A model generated the notes under the pieces. The model was not told the origin of the DNA. It saw only the letters and a program-made list of their open reading frames with translations, and made no database searches. The translations under genes and the position numbers were made by a program. DNA of 64,000 bases. Source: Streptomyces deccanensis. Lineage in GTDB: Bacteria > Actinomycetota > Actinomycetes > Streptomycetales > Streptomycetaceae. Below, piece by piece: positions 31,541-40,804 of the stretch. Location of the stretch: NCBI RefSeq assembly GCF_022385335.1, contig NZ_CP092431.1:6262001-6326000 (forward strand). Reading direction: 5' to 3'. Position 1 is the first letter of the stretch, and each line of letters begins with the position of its first letter.

Positions 31541-33571
31541 TCACTGTGTGACCTCGGCGACGCCGGTACTCCGAGGGCCCGGAACCGTCCCGTCGGCGAC
31601 CAGTTCCGCCACCGCGTCGCCGTGGTTGCGGACCAGGTAGTCCATGGCGTGCTCGGTGGAGGACTGGTACTCCAGCTGTTGCCCGTAGAAGCGGAGCCGA
31701 GCCTCGCAGTCCTGGACGAGTTCGCCCCAGGTGCGGACCCAGATCCGGTACGTCGGCTGGTTCAGGGCGCATCCGGGGGGATTGTGAGGCTGGTGGGACA
31801 GCTCGCGCAGCGTGTCCGTCATGTCGTTTCCGACCAGCCAGAAGTCCCATGTGGTGCGGGTGTCCCGGAACCGGTCGTCCTTCCGGACGGCCTGTGCGTA
31901 GCTGCTGAGCTGCTCGAACTCGCCCGATCCCAGGGTGAGGCCGGGGCGTTTGAGTTCGACCACCAGGTGGTGCCGTTCGTCATGCCGGTGCCGGGACGCT
32001 CTCGACAGCATGAGGTCGACAATCCCCTGGCGCCCGTCGGGCCGGAGCACGGGAGGGCCCGCCGGCTGCTCGCGGCCCAGCAGGTGGCAGTGCTTCCGCA
32101 GAACCTCGGTGAGGCTTCTATCGCTCACATGCAGGCCGTACTCCTCGCCGAAGATCCAGCACTCGTTCTCCAGGATGCGGTGGAGTTCGGAGCGCTCCTT
32201 CACGCGCTTCTTGGCGTGGGGGTCGAAGACGAGGTGCTCCAGAGCCGCCAGGAAGTCCAGCCGACTGGTCGCGGCCGTGGAGGCCTTGAGCAGAGCTGAC
32301 AAGGGAGTGCGGTCGAGGAGTCGGTTGAGCTGCTCCCGTTCCTGCTTGGAAAGGCTGAACAGCTCCTCGGCGATGCGCAGGACGTCCGAGGGCTCGTGGG
32401 CGAGCACGGACCGAAGCAGGGCGAACGTGGTCCTGCGCGTTCCGGTGGACTTGGGCAGGTGACGGAAGACGGTCGTGGCCACCGCGTCGAACGTCTCGCG
32501 CTCGGTGCGTTCGCGTGCGTCGGCGGGTTGCTCCGCGTACGGGTAGATGCCTTCCCGACGCCATTGCGCGACCTGTTCCCGTCGTCGTTCGTCGACGCGT
32601 GCGCGGAAGTGAGCCTTGAGCCGGTCACGGGCCGTGGTGAGGACTTCGGCCAGCGGTCCGTGCGGCGCCCAGTCGGTGAAGGCGAGGTCTTCGGAGTCGA
32701 CGTCGTCGAAGCCGGACCAGCTGAGATGCGCCGTGAACTCGAAGCCCGGGGCCTGGATGCCCGGCTTGAGCTGCCCTCGCGACATGCCCTCGCCGTCGCA
32801 GAGGAAGAGCGCGCGGGTGACCGGCTTGCGCCACTCGACCACCTTCAGGCGTGCGGGGTCGCCCCTCAGGCCGCCCCGAGCGGCGGGGGAAGGCAGGTCG
32901 TAGTCGCTGACGTGCGACTGCTCGGCAGCCGGGTCGAGGTCCTGGCCGTCGTACTCGATCCGGACGTCCGGGTACTTCTCCAGGTACGTGGCGAAGGCCG
33001 TGGTGAGCGATGAGCGGGCCCGGTCCTCCGCGAGGATGTCCAACTGCTCGTCCCCGCCGAACGCCTCGAAGAGCGTGCCGGTCGGATCGTCGGTGGGTTC
33101 CGGGTCGCCGATGTCGAACTCGTCCATCGAGCGCCGGTCCGCCTCTATCACCAACTGCTGTCGGCCCCCGAGCGCGTCGCTGACGCTGGTCCAGCGGACC
33201 TGGATGCCGAGGGCGAAGGCACGCACCCGGCCTCGCCCGTTCTTGCCGTGCAGGGCGCGCTTCTTCACCGGGCTGCCCTGCGCGCGCTTCTTCCAGGAGG
33301 CGCCGATCGGCCGGAAGTACTCCTCGCAGTGCTCGGCCGACATCCCGCTGCCGTCGTCCTGGACGCTGACCCGATCCACGCCGCCCAGGTCGTTGCGCTC
33401 CAGCGTGACGACGACGTGCCCGGCGTCGGCGTCTACGCTGTTCCAGATCAGCTCCTCGACCGCGCCGATCGGATCGCGCAGCCGCGCCAGCTCGGCGACG
33501 TGTTCCCGACTGGTCTCCAGCCGCACCTTCACCATGACGTCGGTTTCTCCGGTTCTTTCATGTTCTGCCAT
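31541..33571 (-). CDS. GHKL (MORC/MutL-like) ATPase fused to a PD-(D/E)xK nuclease
   Basis: This 676-aa protein starts at ATG 33571 with AGGG close upstream. The GHKL ATPase has DPIGAVEELIWNSVDADA (E40, N44), QDDGSGM (D72) and GKNGRGR (109-115). After a middle domain, the C-terminal part carries IFGEEYGLHVSD, GIVDLML (D519) and VVELKRP (E539, K541), a restriction-type nuclease core resembling Shedu/DUF4263 proteins. Prokaryotic MORC-like ATPases are known to cluster with restriction-modification genes, and here the type ISP gene follows on the same strand after 232 bases. It probably belongs to the same defence locus. Confidence 0.8.
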   Translation of the reverse strand: MAEHERTGETDVMVKVRLETSREHVAELARLRDPIGAVEELIWNSVDADAGHVVVTLERNDLGGVDRVSVQDDGSGMSAEHCEEYFRPIGASWKKRAQGSPVKKRALHGKNGRGRVRAFALGIQVRWTSVSDALGGRQQLVIEADRRSMDEFDIGDPEPTDDPTGTLFEAFGGDEQLDILAEDRARSSLTTAFATYLEKYPDVRIEYDGQDLDPAAEQSHVSDYDLPSPAARGGLRGDPARLKVVEWRKPVTRALFLCDGEGMSRGQLKPGIQAPGFEFTAHLSWSGFDDVDSEDLAFTDWAPHGPLAEVLTTARDRLKAHFRARVDERRREQVAQWRREGIYPYAEQPADARERTERETFDAVATTVFRHLPKSTGTRRTTFALLRSVLAHEPSDVLRIAEELFSLSKQEREQLNRLLDRTPLSALLKASTAATSRLDFLAALEHLVFDPHAKKRVKERSELHRILENECWIFGEEYGLHVSDRSLTEVLRKHCHLLGREQPAGPPVLRPDGRQGIVDLMLSRASRHRHDERHHLVVELKRPGLTLGSGEFEQLSSYAQAVRKDDRFRDTRTTWDFWLVGNDMTDTLRELSHQPHNPPGCALNQPTYRIWVRTWGELVQDCEARLRFYGQQLEYQSSTEHAMDYLVRNHGDAVAELVADGTVPGPRSTGVAEVTQ

Positions 33572-33691
33572 GCATCCCTGATCGAGGGCAAAGTCTGCCC
33601 TCTCCCGTGGGTTTGACGAGGGAAATCGCCGCGAGATCACTCTTGGTACCCTGCCGCCTCCTAATGAGAGCATCTGTTCGAAGAGGTGTGA

Positions 33692-34519
33692 ATGAAGACA
33701 GGCAGACGGACCGTCGCGGTGGCCGCGCTCGTGGGGGCGCTAGGGCTTTCGGTGTTGAACGCGCCGGCGGCGAACGCGGCGGACACCGGTATCACCGTGT
33801 CGGACATCGTCATCAACAAGGGCAAGCCGATCGTGGTCGGCACGTCGAAGGAGGTGGCGCCTCCGATCTCCTTCAACATCGCCCTGCCGACCGGGCAGAC
33901 CACTGCCAAGCCCTCCGGCTACACCGCGCACCCCTTCATCTACCGCGGCAAACTGAAGACGGCCGTCGACACCGGCGACGGCTACATAGGCCCGGGGATC
34001 TACACCTGCTTCGAGATCGACGCGAAGCACGCCCGCTGCGAGGGTGAGTTCCACATCGACCCGCACCCCAGTCGCAGGCAGGTCGACACCAACGCCGCCG
34101 CCACGACCTGGAAGGTCGCCGTCGCGCTGCGCCTGTGGAAGTCCAACGGCGGTCTCAAGACCGAGGAGTACGAGACCCGGTCCAAGACCGTGCAGCTCAA
34201 GCGCGCGGCCAAAGCCACCGGCGCGGCCACGCCGGAGACGGTCGCCAAGGGGAAGAAGGTCACCGTCACGGGCAAGCTGACCCGGGCGAACTGGAGCACC
34301 AAGAAGTACGGCGGCTACAGCGGCCGTACGGTCAGCCTCCAGTACCGCGCCTCGGACGCCACCTCGTTCAAGACGGTCAAGAAGGTCACCACCGGCAGCA
34401 CCGGTGCTCTGAAGACCACGGTCAACGCCTCCGCCGACGGCTTCTACCGCTGGGTGTACTACGGCAACTCGACGACCGCCGCCGCCACCAGCCCGGCGAA
34501 CTACGTCGACGTGCGCTGA
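33692..34519 (+). CDS. Secreted protein, Streptomyces-specific beta-rich type
   Basis: This 275-aa exported protein has a clear signal peptide (MKTGRRTVAVAALVGALGLS, cleavage near ANA-AD at residue 29) and AGAGG before its ATG. The mature part is beta-rich with two halves. The second begins near TVAKGKKVTVTGKLTRANW and ends with GGYSGRTVSLQYR and ASADGFYRWVYYG, a repeat unit seen in many secreted Streptomyces proteins often labelled calcium-binding or DUF5707. No catalytic motif is visible, and the function is unknown. It is divergent from the MORC-like gene and convergent with the RNA-repair genes. Confidence 0.75.
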   Translation: MKTGRRTVAVAALVGALGLSVLNAPAANAADTGITVSDIVINKGKPIVVGTSKEVAPPISFNIALPTGQTTAKPSGYTAHPFIYRGKLKTAVDTGDGYIGPGIYTCFEIDAKHARCEGEFHIDPHPSRRQVDTNAAATTWKVAVALRLWKSNGGLKTEEYETRSKTVQLKRAAKATGAATPETVAKGKKVTVTGKLTRANWSTKKYGGYSGRTVSLQYRASDATSFKTVKKVTTGSTGALKTTVNASADGFYRWVYYGNSTTAAATSPANYVDVR

Positions 34520-34532
34520 CCGACCCGGCCCC

Positions 34533-37361
34533 TCAGTACAGGGTCGGCACCTCGCCGCCCTCCGCCCGCGTCAGCGTGACTCCCGCCAGACCGCGTAGCC
34601 GGCGTTCCGCCACGGCGGTCAGTTCGTCGGTGGTCGGCGGGGTCTGCCCCAGGCCGATGGCGTAGCGGGCGGGGGTCGTGGTGAAGGGGCGGGGCCAGGC
34701 GTGGCAGTCGGGGGCCAGTTCGGCGAGGTCCGTGATCAGGGCCCGCATCCTGCCCCGGACCCGGCCCTCGTCAGCGCTTCCGCCCCGGGCGCCCTCCACC
34801 GTCACGATCGCCCAGGCCGCGTGGCGGCGGTGGAGCGGGGGAGGGGCGAGGAGGGCGGGGAACGAGCCGTCTTCCTCCAGCAACTCCCAGGCGCGGAACA
34901 GCTCTTGGGTGATGAGGTCGCGCATGCCCTCCGTGACCTGGTCCGTGCAGGAACGGACCGGGGCGGAGGGGGTGGCGACAGTGAGGGCCCCGGCGGCGAC
35001 GCCGTCGAGTTCTCCCACCGGCTCGCGCCAGTCCCACGCCGCCCACGTCGCGAAGAAGTGCCGGAGGAGGGCCGCCGGGGGCAGGTCGCCTGCCTCGTTC
35101 ACCGTGCGGGCCGCCAGCACGGACCACGCCAGGCCCGGCAGCCCGCCGAACGGTGCCGAGTCCAGGCCCCGGGCCCTCGCCCACGCCTTGACCTGCCGGG
35201 CCAGCCGGGCCAGCCGGGCGAACGCCGGTCCGTGGGTGCCCACCGAGGTGAACACCGCCTCCGCGTCGCTCACCGCGCTGAGCGCGATCGCCGCCGCCTC
35301 GCCCAGTTCGGCCCGCCGGGCCACCGCCTCGACGGGATCCATCGCGCCGGTCGCCACCACCGCCAGGTCGACGTCCAGGCCGTCCAGCCGCAGCCGGAGG
35401 CCGGGTACACGGGCTCCGACCACCTCGCGCATGCCGCCCGCCCCGGGCAGGGACTCGGTCAACTGCGCCTGTATGGAGGGAAGTTCGACCGAGCCGGGCA
35501 GCGCCGCCACCAGGTCCAGATCCGCGCCGGGCAGCGCACAGCCCATCCGCCGCGAGCCGACGACGTGCACGACACCGTCGGGGAGCGCGTCCGCCACGAG
35601 GCGTGCGACCCGGTCGGCCACGGCGAGGTCGGTGCCGCTGTCCTCACCGACCCCTTCAACCTCGTACGGCGTCGGCTCTTCCCACCACCGCACCTCTCCC
35701 GTCCCCAGGCTCACCGTCGCCCGCACCCGCATCGGCTCGTCCCCGCGCCTCGACAGCAGTGCCAGCTCGCCGACCCTGGCCGACAGGGGCGTGAGCCGGG
35801 CCGCGCAGGCCGTCGCCAACGTGTTCGGGTCGGTGGTGCGGCCCAGGCTCAGATGCGGGGTGAAGCCCTCGTGCCGGCCGCGACAGCGCGGGAAGTGGCG
35901 TACGAGGGTGCCGTGCAGGTCGGCCCACGGTCCCTCGCCGGCCGCCGCCGGGTCGAGCCAGACCGTCGCGTCGTCCCGGTGGCCGAACCAATGCACGCCC
36001 TCCAGCCGGGCGTCGAACGGGACCGTCCCAGTCGTCAGCGCCGACGCGAGCACCGCGGCCGCCTCGTCGAAGGCGTGTTCCGGTGCGAAGCCGAAGAGGA
36101 CGTTCACATGCGGGGGCCAGCGGTGGATCTGCGGGTCGTGGTCGCGGCGGATCTCCTGGAGCGGCGGCCACAGCTCCTCGGGCGGCAGCCACGCCAGCGC
36201 CGTACGGGCCGTCGGCCGCACGTCGAGGCGCGCGGGGGTGCCTGTGGCCGGGGTGTCCGTGCCCGGGGCGTCCGGGGTCACCTCCGCCCGCACCCCGTAG
36301 TGGTCCGAGATGTGCAGCCCCTCCGGCGTCGGCGCGTCTCCGTAGAGCTCGGCGCTTGCCACCCGGAGCCCCTCCCCGCGCACGAGCACCCGGTCCAGCC
36401 GGGACGCCCGTCCCGACAGGGACGAGACCGCGGCCAGCGGATTCGCGACCGGGTCGAAGGTCGGGGTCGCGTCGGCGGGGCCGTGCGTCTCGCTCCACGC
36501 GTCCCGCATACCGAGGGTCGTCTGTGGCGTGTCACCGCCGTCGTTGAAGTCGCCCAGCACCAGCAGATCGGCGTCCAGACCCGCCAACCCCTCGGCGACA
36601 CGCGCCAGTTCGGCGGCCCGGCGGCCGGCGCCGTCCGCGGAGTGGTCACTGCTCAGGTGGGTCCCCGCCACGACGAGGGGGCGTGCGCCGGTCTCCACGA
36701 CCACGGCCGTCACCGCCTTGTGCGGGCCCAGCGTGTGGAACGCCGCCTCGCGGACCGGCAACCGGCTGAGGAGGAGCAGACCGCACGCGTCCACGTCCCG
36801 TCCGCGCGGGTCCGTCCCCAGCGTCCAGCCGTCCCGCACCCAGGGCTCGCGCAGCAGCATCGTCAGCAGCTCCGCCTCGACCTCCTGCAACGCGATCACG
36901 TCCACGTCGGCGTCGCGCAGCGCCCGCATCAGCAGGGGTCTGCGCCGGGCGCTGTCGATGAGGTCGGCGTCGTAGCGGTCCCAGAGGGTGTTCCAGGTCA
37001 GCACCCGTACGGATGCCGAGGCGAGTCCTCGCGGTGCGCGCGTGGGGGTCCAGTGCTCCCCGTCCCACGTGTGCGGCGTGCGCGCCGTGAAGAAGGGCGC
37101 CCGGAGCAGACGCGCTTCCCGTACGCGCCCCGCGTCCGTGGCGTCGATCCGGTCCACGCCCGTGGAGCGGTCCCAGACCAGCTCGCCGTCGGCCTCGAAG
37201 AACAGCACCCGGTGCCAGGGGATCTCGCCGCCGGGCACGAACGCGGGCAGCGGGACCCGCTTGGGCGCGGCGTTCCGTTGCAGGACGCCGAGCACGAAGC
37301 GGGCCGGGTCGAAGCGCGCGTCCCAGCGCACCCGGTGGTAGATCTCCTCGCTCGTCCGCAC
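34533..37361 (-). CDS. Multidomain RNA repair protein: DUF504, EEP, 2H phosphoesterase, nucleotidyltransferase
   Basis: This 942-aa protein starts at GTG 37361 with GAGGA 7 bases upstream. Residues 1-75 form DUF504/MJ1316, predicted to bind RNA cyclic ends. An endonuclease/exonuclease/phosphatase domain spans about 118-360 (N124, E160, GDFND 270-274, SDH 352-354). A 2H phosphoesterase spans about 385-560 (HVN 418-420, HLS 503-505). A poly(A)-polymerase-like nucleotidyltransferase begins near 580 (GS 602-603, D614, D616, D665) with a helical partner domain. It would trim, open and extend broken RNA ends. It lies 19 bases after the ligase-kinase gene, in one operon. Confidence 0.85.
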   Translation of the reverse strand: MRTSEEIYHRVRWDARFDPARFVLGVLQRNAAPKRVPLPAFVPGGEIPWHRVLFFEADGELVWDRSTGVDRIDATDAGRVREARLLRAPFFTARTPHTWDGEHWTPTRAPRGLASASVRVLTWNTLWDRYDADLIDSARRRPLLMRALRDADVDVIALQEVEAELLTMLLREPWVRDGWTLGTDPRGRDVDACGLLLLSRLPVREAAFHTLGPHKAVTAVVVETGARPLVVAGTHLSSDHSADGAGRRAAELARVAEGLAGLDADLLVLGDFNDGGDTPQTTLGMRDAWSETHGPADATPTFDPVANPLAAVSSLSGRASRLDRVLVRGEGLRVASAELYGDAPTPEGLHISDHYGVRAEVTPDAPGTDTPATGTPARLDVRPTARTALAWLPPEELWPPLQEIRRDHDPQIHRWPPHVNVLFGFAPEHAFDEAAAVLASALTTGTVPFDARLEGVHWFGHRDDATVWLDPAAAGEGPWADLHGTLVRHFPRCRGRHEGFTPHLSLGRTTDPNTLATACAARLTPLSARVGELALLSRRGDEPMRVRATVSLGTGEVRWWEEPTPYEVEGVGEDSGTDLAVADRVARLVADALPDGVVHVVGSRRMGCALPGADLDLVAALPGSVELPSIQAQLTESLPGAGGMREVVGARVPGLRLRLDGLDVDLAVVATGAMDPVEAVARRAELGEAAAIALSAVSDAEAVFTSVGTHGPAFARLARLARQVKAWARARGLDSAPFGGLPGLAWSVLAARTVNEAGDLPPAALLRHFFATWAAWDWREPVGELDGVAAGALTVATPSAPVRSCTDQVTEGMRDLITQELFRAWELLEEDGSFPALLAPPPLHRRHAAWAIVTVEGARGGSADEGRVRGRMRALITDLAELAPDCHAWPRPFTTTPARYAIGLGQTPPTTDELTAVAERRLRGLAGVTLTRAEGGEVPTLY

Positions 37362-37380
37362 GGTTCCTCAGCCCTCTTCC

Positions 37381-39099
37381 TCAGTGCTCGTCCTCTATGG
37401 TCCCGCTCGCCCCCACGTACCAGGTGCGGTGCGCGTCGCCCGGATACGGCGGGGCGAAGCGGCGCAGCTGGGCGGTGAGCACGTCCGGCGGCACGGGGTG
37501 CTCGCGGCGGCCGTTGCGGCGGACCAGCTCGTCCTCGTCGACCAGGACCACGGCGTGGGTGACCAGGGCGTCGCGGCGCTGGGCGACCGCGTGGACCAGC
37601 GAGCGCTGCTGGTGCGTGAGCGAGGTGGCGTCCCACACCGTGGTCCCGCCGGCGGCCAGCGCCCCGTCCAGCCGGTCGAGCCCCGCGCGCAGCACGTCCG
37701 CGTTGGCGCGCTGGTCGGCCCGGTCGCCGCGCGCCTCGCGCAGATCGTCCAGCGACACATACGCGTCCGCACCCGTGAGCCCTCGCGCGAACGTGCTCTT
37801 GCCGCTGCCGGCCGGACCCACCAGCTGGACCAGCCTCGGAAAGGCCCCCGACCGCCACCGCCACGTCGCCGCGACGGCCTCGCCCGTGGGCCCGCCTCCG
37901 CCCCCGGCGAACCCGCCCCCACGCCCAGTGAACCCACCGATGCGCCCCCGCGCGTACGCCTCCCGTGCCTCGGCCCGGCACCGTACGGCCGCTTCGGTCG
38001 GCAGTTCGGCGAACGCCTCCGCCAAGGCCCCCTCGTCGAGGCCCCTTACCTCCTCGGCGTGCAGCGCCGACCACTCGACCTGCTCGCGGGCCTCGTCCGT
38101 GGCCGCCGTGGCGCGGGCGACCGCGTGCAGCAGCCCGAGATCGGCGGCGAGGGAGAGCCGCGCCAGGCCGGTGGGGCGGTCCTCGTCCGGGTACGGCCGG
38201 TGCAACGCGGAGTGCAGCCCCACGAGGTCGGCCACCCGACGGGCGAGCGGCATGCCCACGGCCCCGGCGAGCCGCGCGGCCACCCGGGCCCGCCGGCCGC
38301 CCGGGGCGTGCCCGTGCAGCAGCGCGGCCAGGACGCCGGCGAGCCGCTCGTCCCCGGTGCGCCCCTCCGCGTCGAAGCGGGCCACCGCCTCCCCGTCCCC
38401 CTCGCCGGGCAGTCCGACGGCCTTCGCCAGCGCGTCGGCGTCCGCGGGCGCGCCGGAGCGCACCGCCCACAGCGGCGCACGCGCCCCCAGCCCGTTCTCC
38501 ACGACGGCCGCGTGCATCCAGTGGGTGTCCGTCCGCACGTGCCCGGCCCGCACCCACTTGGCGACGCGCGCGCCGAACTCGTCCGCGGCGAAACCGTCCA
38601 CGACCCGGACGACGTACCCCTCCTGCCGCCCGAGGTCCAGCCGCAGCGCGCGCAGCGCCCTCTCGTCGAACACGCCCCGCCACAGCACGCGCGGCACGGG
38701 GATCCCGAGACCGCGCAGCAGGTCCACCGTCCGGTCCCAGCCCAGGCAGCGTCCGTCCGCGTCCCACACCGAGAAGCCGTAGAACCAGCTGTCCAGGTCG
38801 TCGTAGGCGAGGGAGTGGCGGGCGAACATGTTCTCGCCGCACACCCGCCAGCCCGGCGGGACGGCGTGGCCGATCCGGGCCTGGAGCGCCTTGACCCAGG
38901 TACGGGAGGGGTGGTGCGCGGAGTCCAGTGAGCGGGCGTGCAGGCCGTCGCGGTACAGCGTGGTGTTCTCGCCGTCGAGTTTCTCGGACACGACGACCTC
39001 GCGGCCGCGCAGGCCGGACAGGTCGGTGACCCGCAGATCGTCGGCGGTCGCGCCGGGGGACCAGGGCAGATGCCGGGTCCGCGGATAGTGCGTGCGCAT
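37381..39099 (-). CDS. RNA ligase fused to polynucleotide kinase
   Basis: This 572-aa protein seals and phosphorylates RNA. The N-terminal Rnl2-like ligase has motif I EKLDGEN with nucleophile K40, CGENMFARHS near 88-96, motif IV QEGYVVRV (E160) and motif V AKWVR (K181). A helical spacer covers about 200-390, followed by a glycine-rich stretch. The C-terminal kinase has P-loop GPAGSGKST at 428-436, then SLDDLREARGD. It starts at ATG 39099 with GGGGGA upstream. It is the first gene of the RNA-repair pair. An insertion sequence sits 88 bases upstream. Confidence 0.87.
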   Translation of the reverse strand: MRTHYPRTRHLPWSPGATADDLRVTDLSGLRGREVVVSEKLDGENTTLYRDGLHARSLDSAHHPSRTWVKALQARIGHAVPPGWRVCGENMFARHSLAYDDLDSWFYGFSVWDADGRCLGWDRTVDLLRGLGIPVPRVLWRGVFDERALRALRLDLGRQEGYVVRVVDGFAADEFGARVAKWVRAGHVRTDTHWMHAAVVENGLGARAPLWAVRSGAPADADALAKAVGLPGEGDGEAVARFDAEGRTGDERLAGVLAALLHGHAPGGRRARVAARLAGAVGMPLARRVADLVGLHSALHRPYPDEDRPTGLARLSLAADLGLLHAVARATAATDEAREQVEWSALHAEEVRGLDEGALAEAFAELPTEAAVRCRAEAREAYARGRIGGFTGRGGGFAGGGGGPTGEAVAATWRWRSGAFPRLVQLVGPAGSGKSTFARGLTGADAYVSLDDLREARGDRADQRANADVLRAGLDRLDGALAAGGTTVWDATSLTHQQRSLVHAVAQRRDALVTHAVVLVDEDELVRRNGRREHPVPPDVLTAQLRRFAPPYPGDAHRTWYVGASGTIEDEH

Positions 39100-39186
39100 G
39101 ATGGACGTTCCCCCGTGCCGGCCGACTTACCTGATCAGCGTAGGAGCGGGGCTCGGGGGTGGGCGAGCGGATTATGCGCGGACTAG

Positions 39187-40791
39187 CTTGATCTTTAACG
39201 TCCAGCATCGAATGATGTCTCGAACTTGATCACTCGGTCCGGTAACTGCCGTACACGAAAGCGGCCCTCGGCTGAACATGTGCTCCGACCAAGGAACACA
39301 CACGTCCAGCACGAAGGCCGTGAGGGTGAGTTTGCTGCATCGCGATGCCCGGCGAGAGCCGTTGGCGGAACTGTCACGCTTCCGGGGCGAGTTCTACTCC
39401 TGCCTGACCAGGCGTTCGGATGCGCTGTTCGAGCTGGCCGACGCGGTGCTGTGTGCGGATGGCCCAATCCGCTCGCTGGTGGAGCTGTCGCTGGTGGGCG
39501 AGCATCGCCGTGGACACGGCGGGCTGTATGGCGCCCTGGCCGCGGGCCGGGTGGACATCGCCCGGCTGCGGCGGGCACTGGCCACGGTGCCGCTTCCGCG
39601 GGCGGCGGACGGCCGGCTGGTGCTGGCGGCCGACATCACCTGCTGGCTGCGCCCCGACGCTCACACCTCACCCGAGCGGATCCTGTGCCACACCTACGGA
39701 CGCGGCAAGGACCAGCACATCCCCGTCCCCGGCTGGCCGTATTCGGTGGTCTGTGCGCTGGAAGCGGGCCGCAGCTCATGGACCGCGCCGCTGGACGCGC
39801 TGCGTCTGGTGCCGGGCGACGACGCTGCCACGGTCACCGCCCGGCAGCTGCGTGAGCTGACCGAGCGGCTGATGGCGGCCGGACAGTGGAAGGACGGCGA
39901 CCCGGACGTGCTGATCGTGGTGGACGCCGGATACGACGTGCCCCGGCTGGCCTACCTTCTCAAGGATCTGCCGGTGCAGGTGCTGGGCCGGATGCGCTCG
40001 GACCGGGTCCTGCGCCGGGCGGCGCCGCCCCGAGAGCCGGGCACCCGGGGCCGTCCGCCCCGCCACGGCGGCGAGTTCGTCTTCGGCAACCCTGCCACCT
40101 GGAACACTCCCGATGCGGCGACCGTGACCGATACCCGTCTGTATGGCACAGCCATCGCCAGAGCCTGGGACCGGCTCCACCCCCGGCTGACTCACCGCTC
40201 CGCATGGGTCTCCCAGCTGGGCGCTCTGCCAGTCATCGAGGGCACGGTGATCCGTCTGCAGGTCGAGTACCTGCCCAGCGGCGCGAGGCCGAAGCCGGTG
40301 TGGCTGTGGTGGTCGGGCACCGACGCGACCGACACCCAGGTCGACCTGCTCTGGCAGGTCTTCCTGCGACGCTTCGATATCGAGCACACCTTCCGGCTGT
40401 TCAAGCAGACCCTGGGCTGGACCTGCCCGAAGGTCCGTACTCCTGAGGCGGCTGACCGGTGGACCTGGCTGATCCTCGCCGTCTACACCCAGCTGCGGCT
40501 GGCCCGCCCACTGGCGGCCGACCTGCGCCGGCCGTGGGAGAAACCGAGCCCGCCGAACAGACTCACCCCTGCCCGCGTCCGCCGCGACTTTCGGCACCTC
40601 CGCCCGCAGGCGGCCTGCCCCGCCCAAGCACCGAAACCCTCCCGACCCGGCCCGGGACGACCACCCGGACGCAAGAACACCCGGCCCACCCCGCGCCACG
40701 ACGTGCACACCGTCCGCAAACCCGGCACTACGAAACAGCGAACGAAGAAGTCAGAGAACCCACGACCCCGCCGCACAGGTTAAAGATCAAG
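39187..40791 (+). mobile_element. Complete insertion sequence, 1605 bp
   Basis: The element is bounded by perfect 13-bp inverted repeats CTTGATCTTTAAC (39187-39199) and GTTAAAGATCAAG (40779-40791), extended to 17 bp by the palindromic CTAG target copies. It holds one transposase gene reading rightwards. Perfect ends and an identical target duplication point to a recent, probably active insertion. It sits between the RNA-repair operon promoter region and the DUF1275 gene. Confidence 0.92.
39326..40783 (+). CDS. DDE transposase (NF041680-like family)
   Basis: This 485-aa transposase is best started at GTG 39326, giving (M)SLLHRDARREPLAELSRFR as in relatives, with GAAGG upstream. The frame remains open back to ATG 39278. 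The likely catalytic triad is D103 (LAADITCW), D200 (LIVVDAGYD) and E353 (RRFDIEHTFRLFKQTLGW). The basic, Pro-rich tail is typical. The stop codon TAA (40781-40783) lies inside the right inverted repeat. The frame is intact, so the element may be mobile. Confidence 0.88.
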   Translation: MSLLHRDARREPLAELSRFRGEFYSCLTRRSDALFELADAVLCADGPIRSLVELSLVGEHRRGHGGLYGALAAGRVDIARLRRALATVPLPRAADGRLVLAADITCWLRPDAHTSPERILCHTYGRGKDQHIPVPGWPYSVVCALEAGRSSWTAPLDALRLVPGDDAATVTARQLRELTERLMAAGQWKDGDPDVLIVVDAGYDVPRLAYLLKDLPVQVLGRMRSDRVLRRAAPPREPGTRGRPPRHGGEFVFGNPATWNTPDAATVTDTRLYGTAIARAWDRLHPRLTHRSAWVSQLGALPVIEGTVIRLQVEYLPSGARPKPVWLWWSGTDATDTQVDLLWQVFLRRFDIEHTFRLFKQTLGWTCPKVRTPEAADRWTWLILAVYTQLRLARPLAADLRRPWEKPSPPNRLTPARVRRDFRHLRPQAACPAQAPKPSRPGPGRPPGRKNTRPTPRHDVHTVRKPGTTKQRTKKSENPRPRRTG

Positions 40792-40804
40792 CTAGGGTCC
40801 GGGT

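Larger units (their letters stand above)
39183..40795. repeat. CTAG target-site duplication flanking the IS
   Basis: CTAG occurs at 39183-39186 and again at 40792-40795, immediately outside the two inverted repeats. A 4-base YTAR-type target duplication fits IS701-like DDE elements. The span given covers both copies and the element between. Confidence 0.8.

Noticed and set aside
28876..31551. An 891-codon frame antisense to the type ISP gene
   Set aside because: No domain and biased composition; the opposite strand encodes a full restriction enzyme.
36000..36140. Apparent loss of the first 2H motif (HVN instead of HxT/S)
   Set aside because: HVN followed by LF is, as far as I recall, a normal variant in this 2H subfamily, so it is not evidence of inactivation.
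36998..39208. A 736-codon frame overlapping both RNA-repair genes on the same strand
   Set aside because: Its product is Arg/Gly/Ala low-complexity sequence, while the two overlapping frames show complete catalytic motifs.
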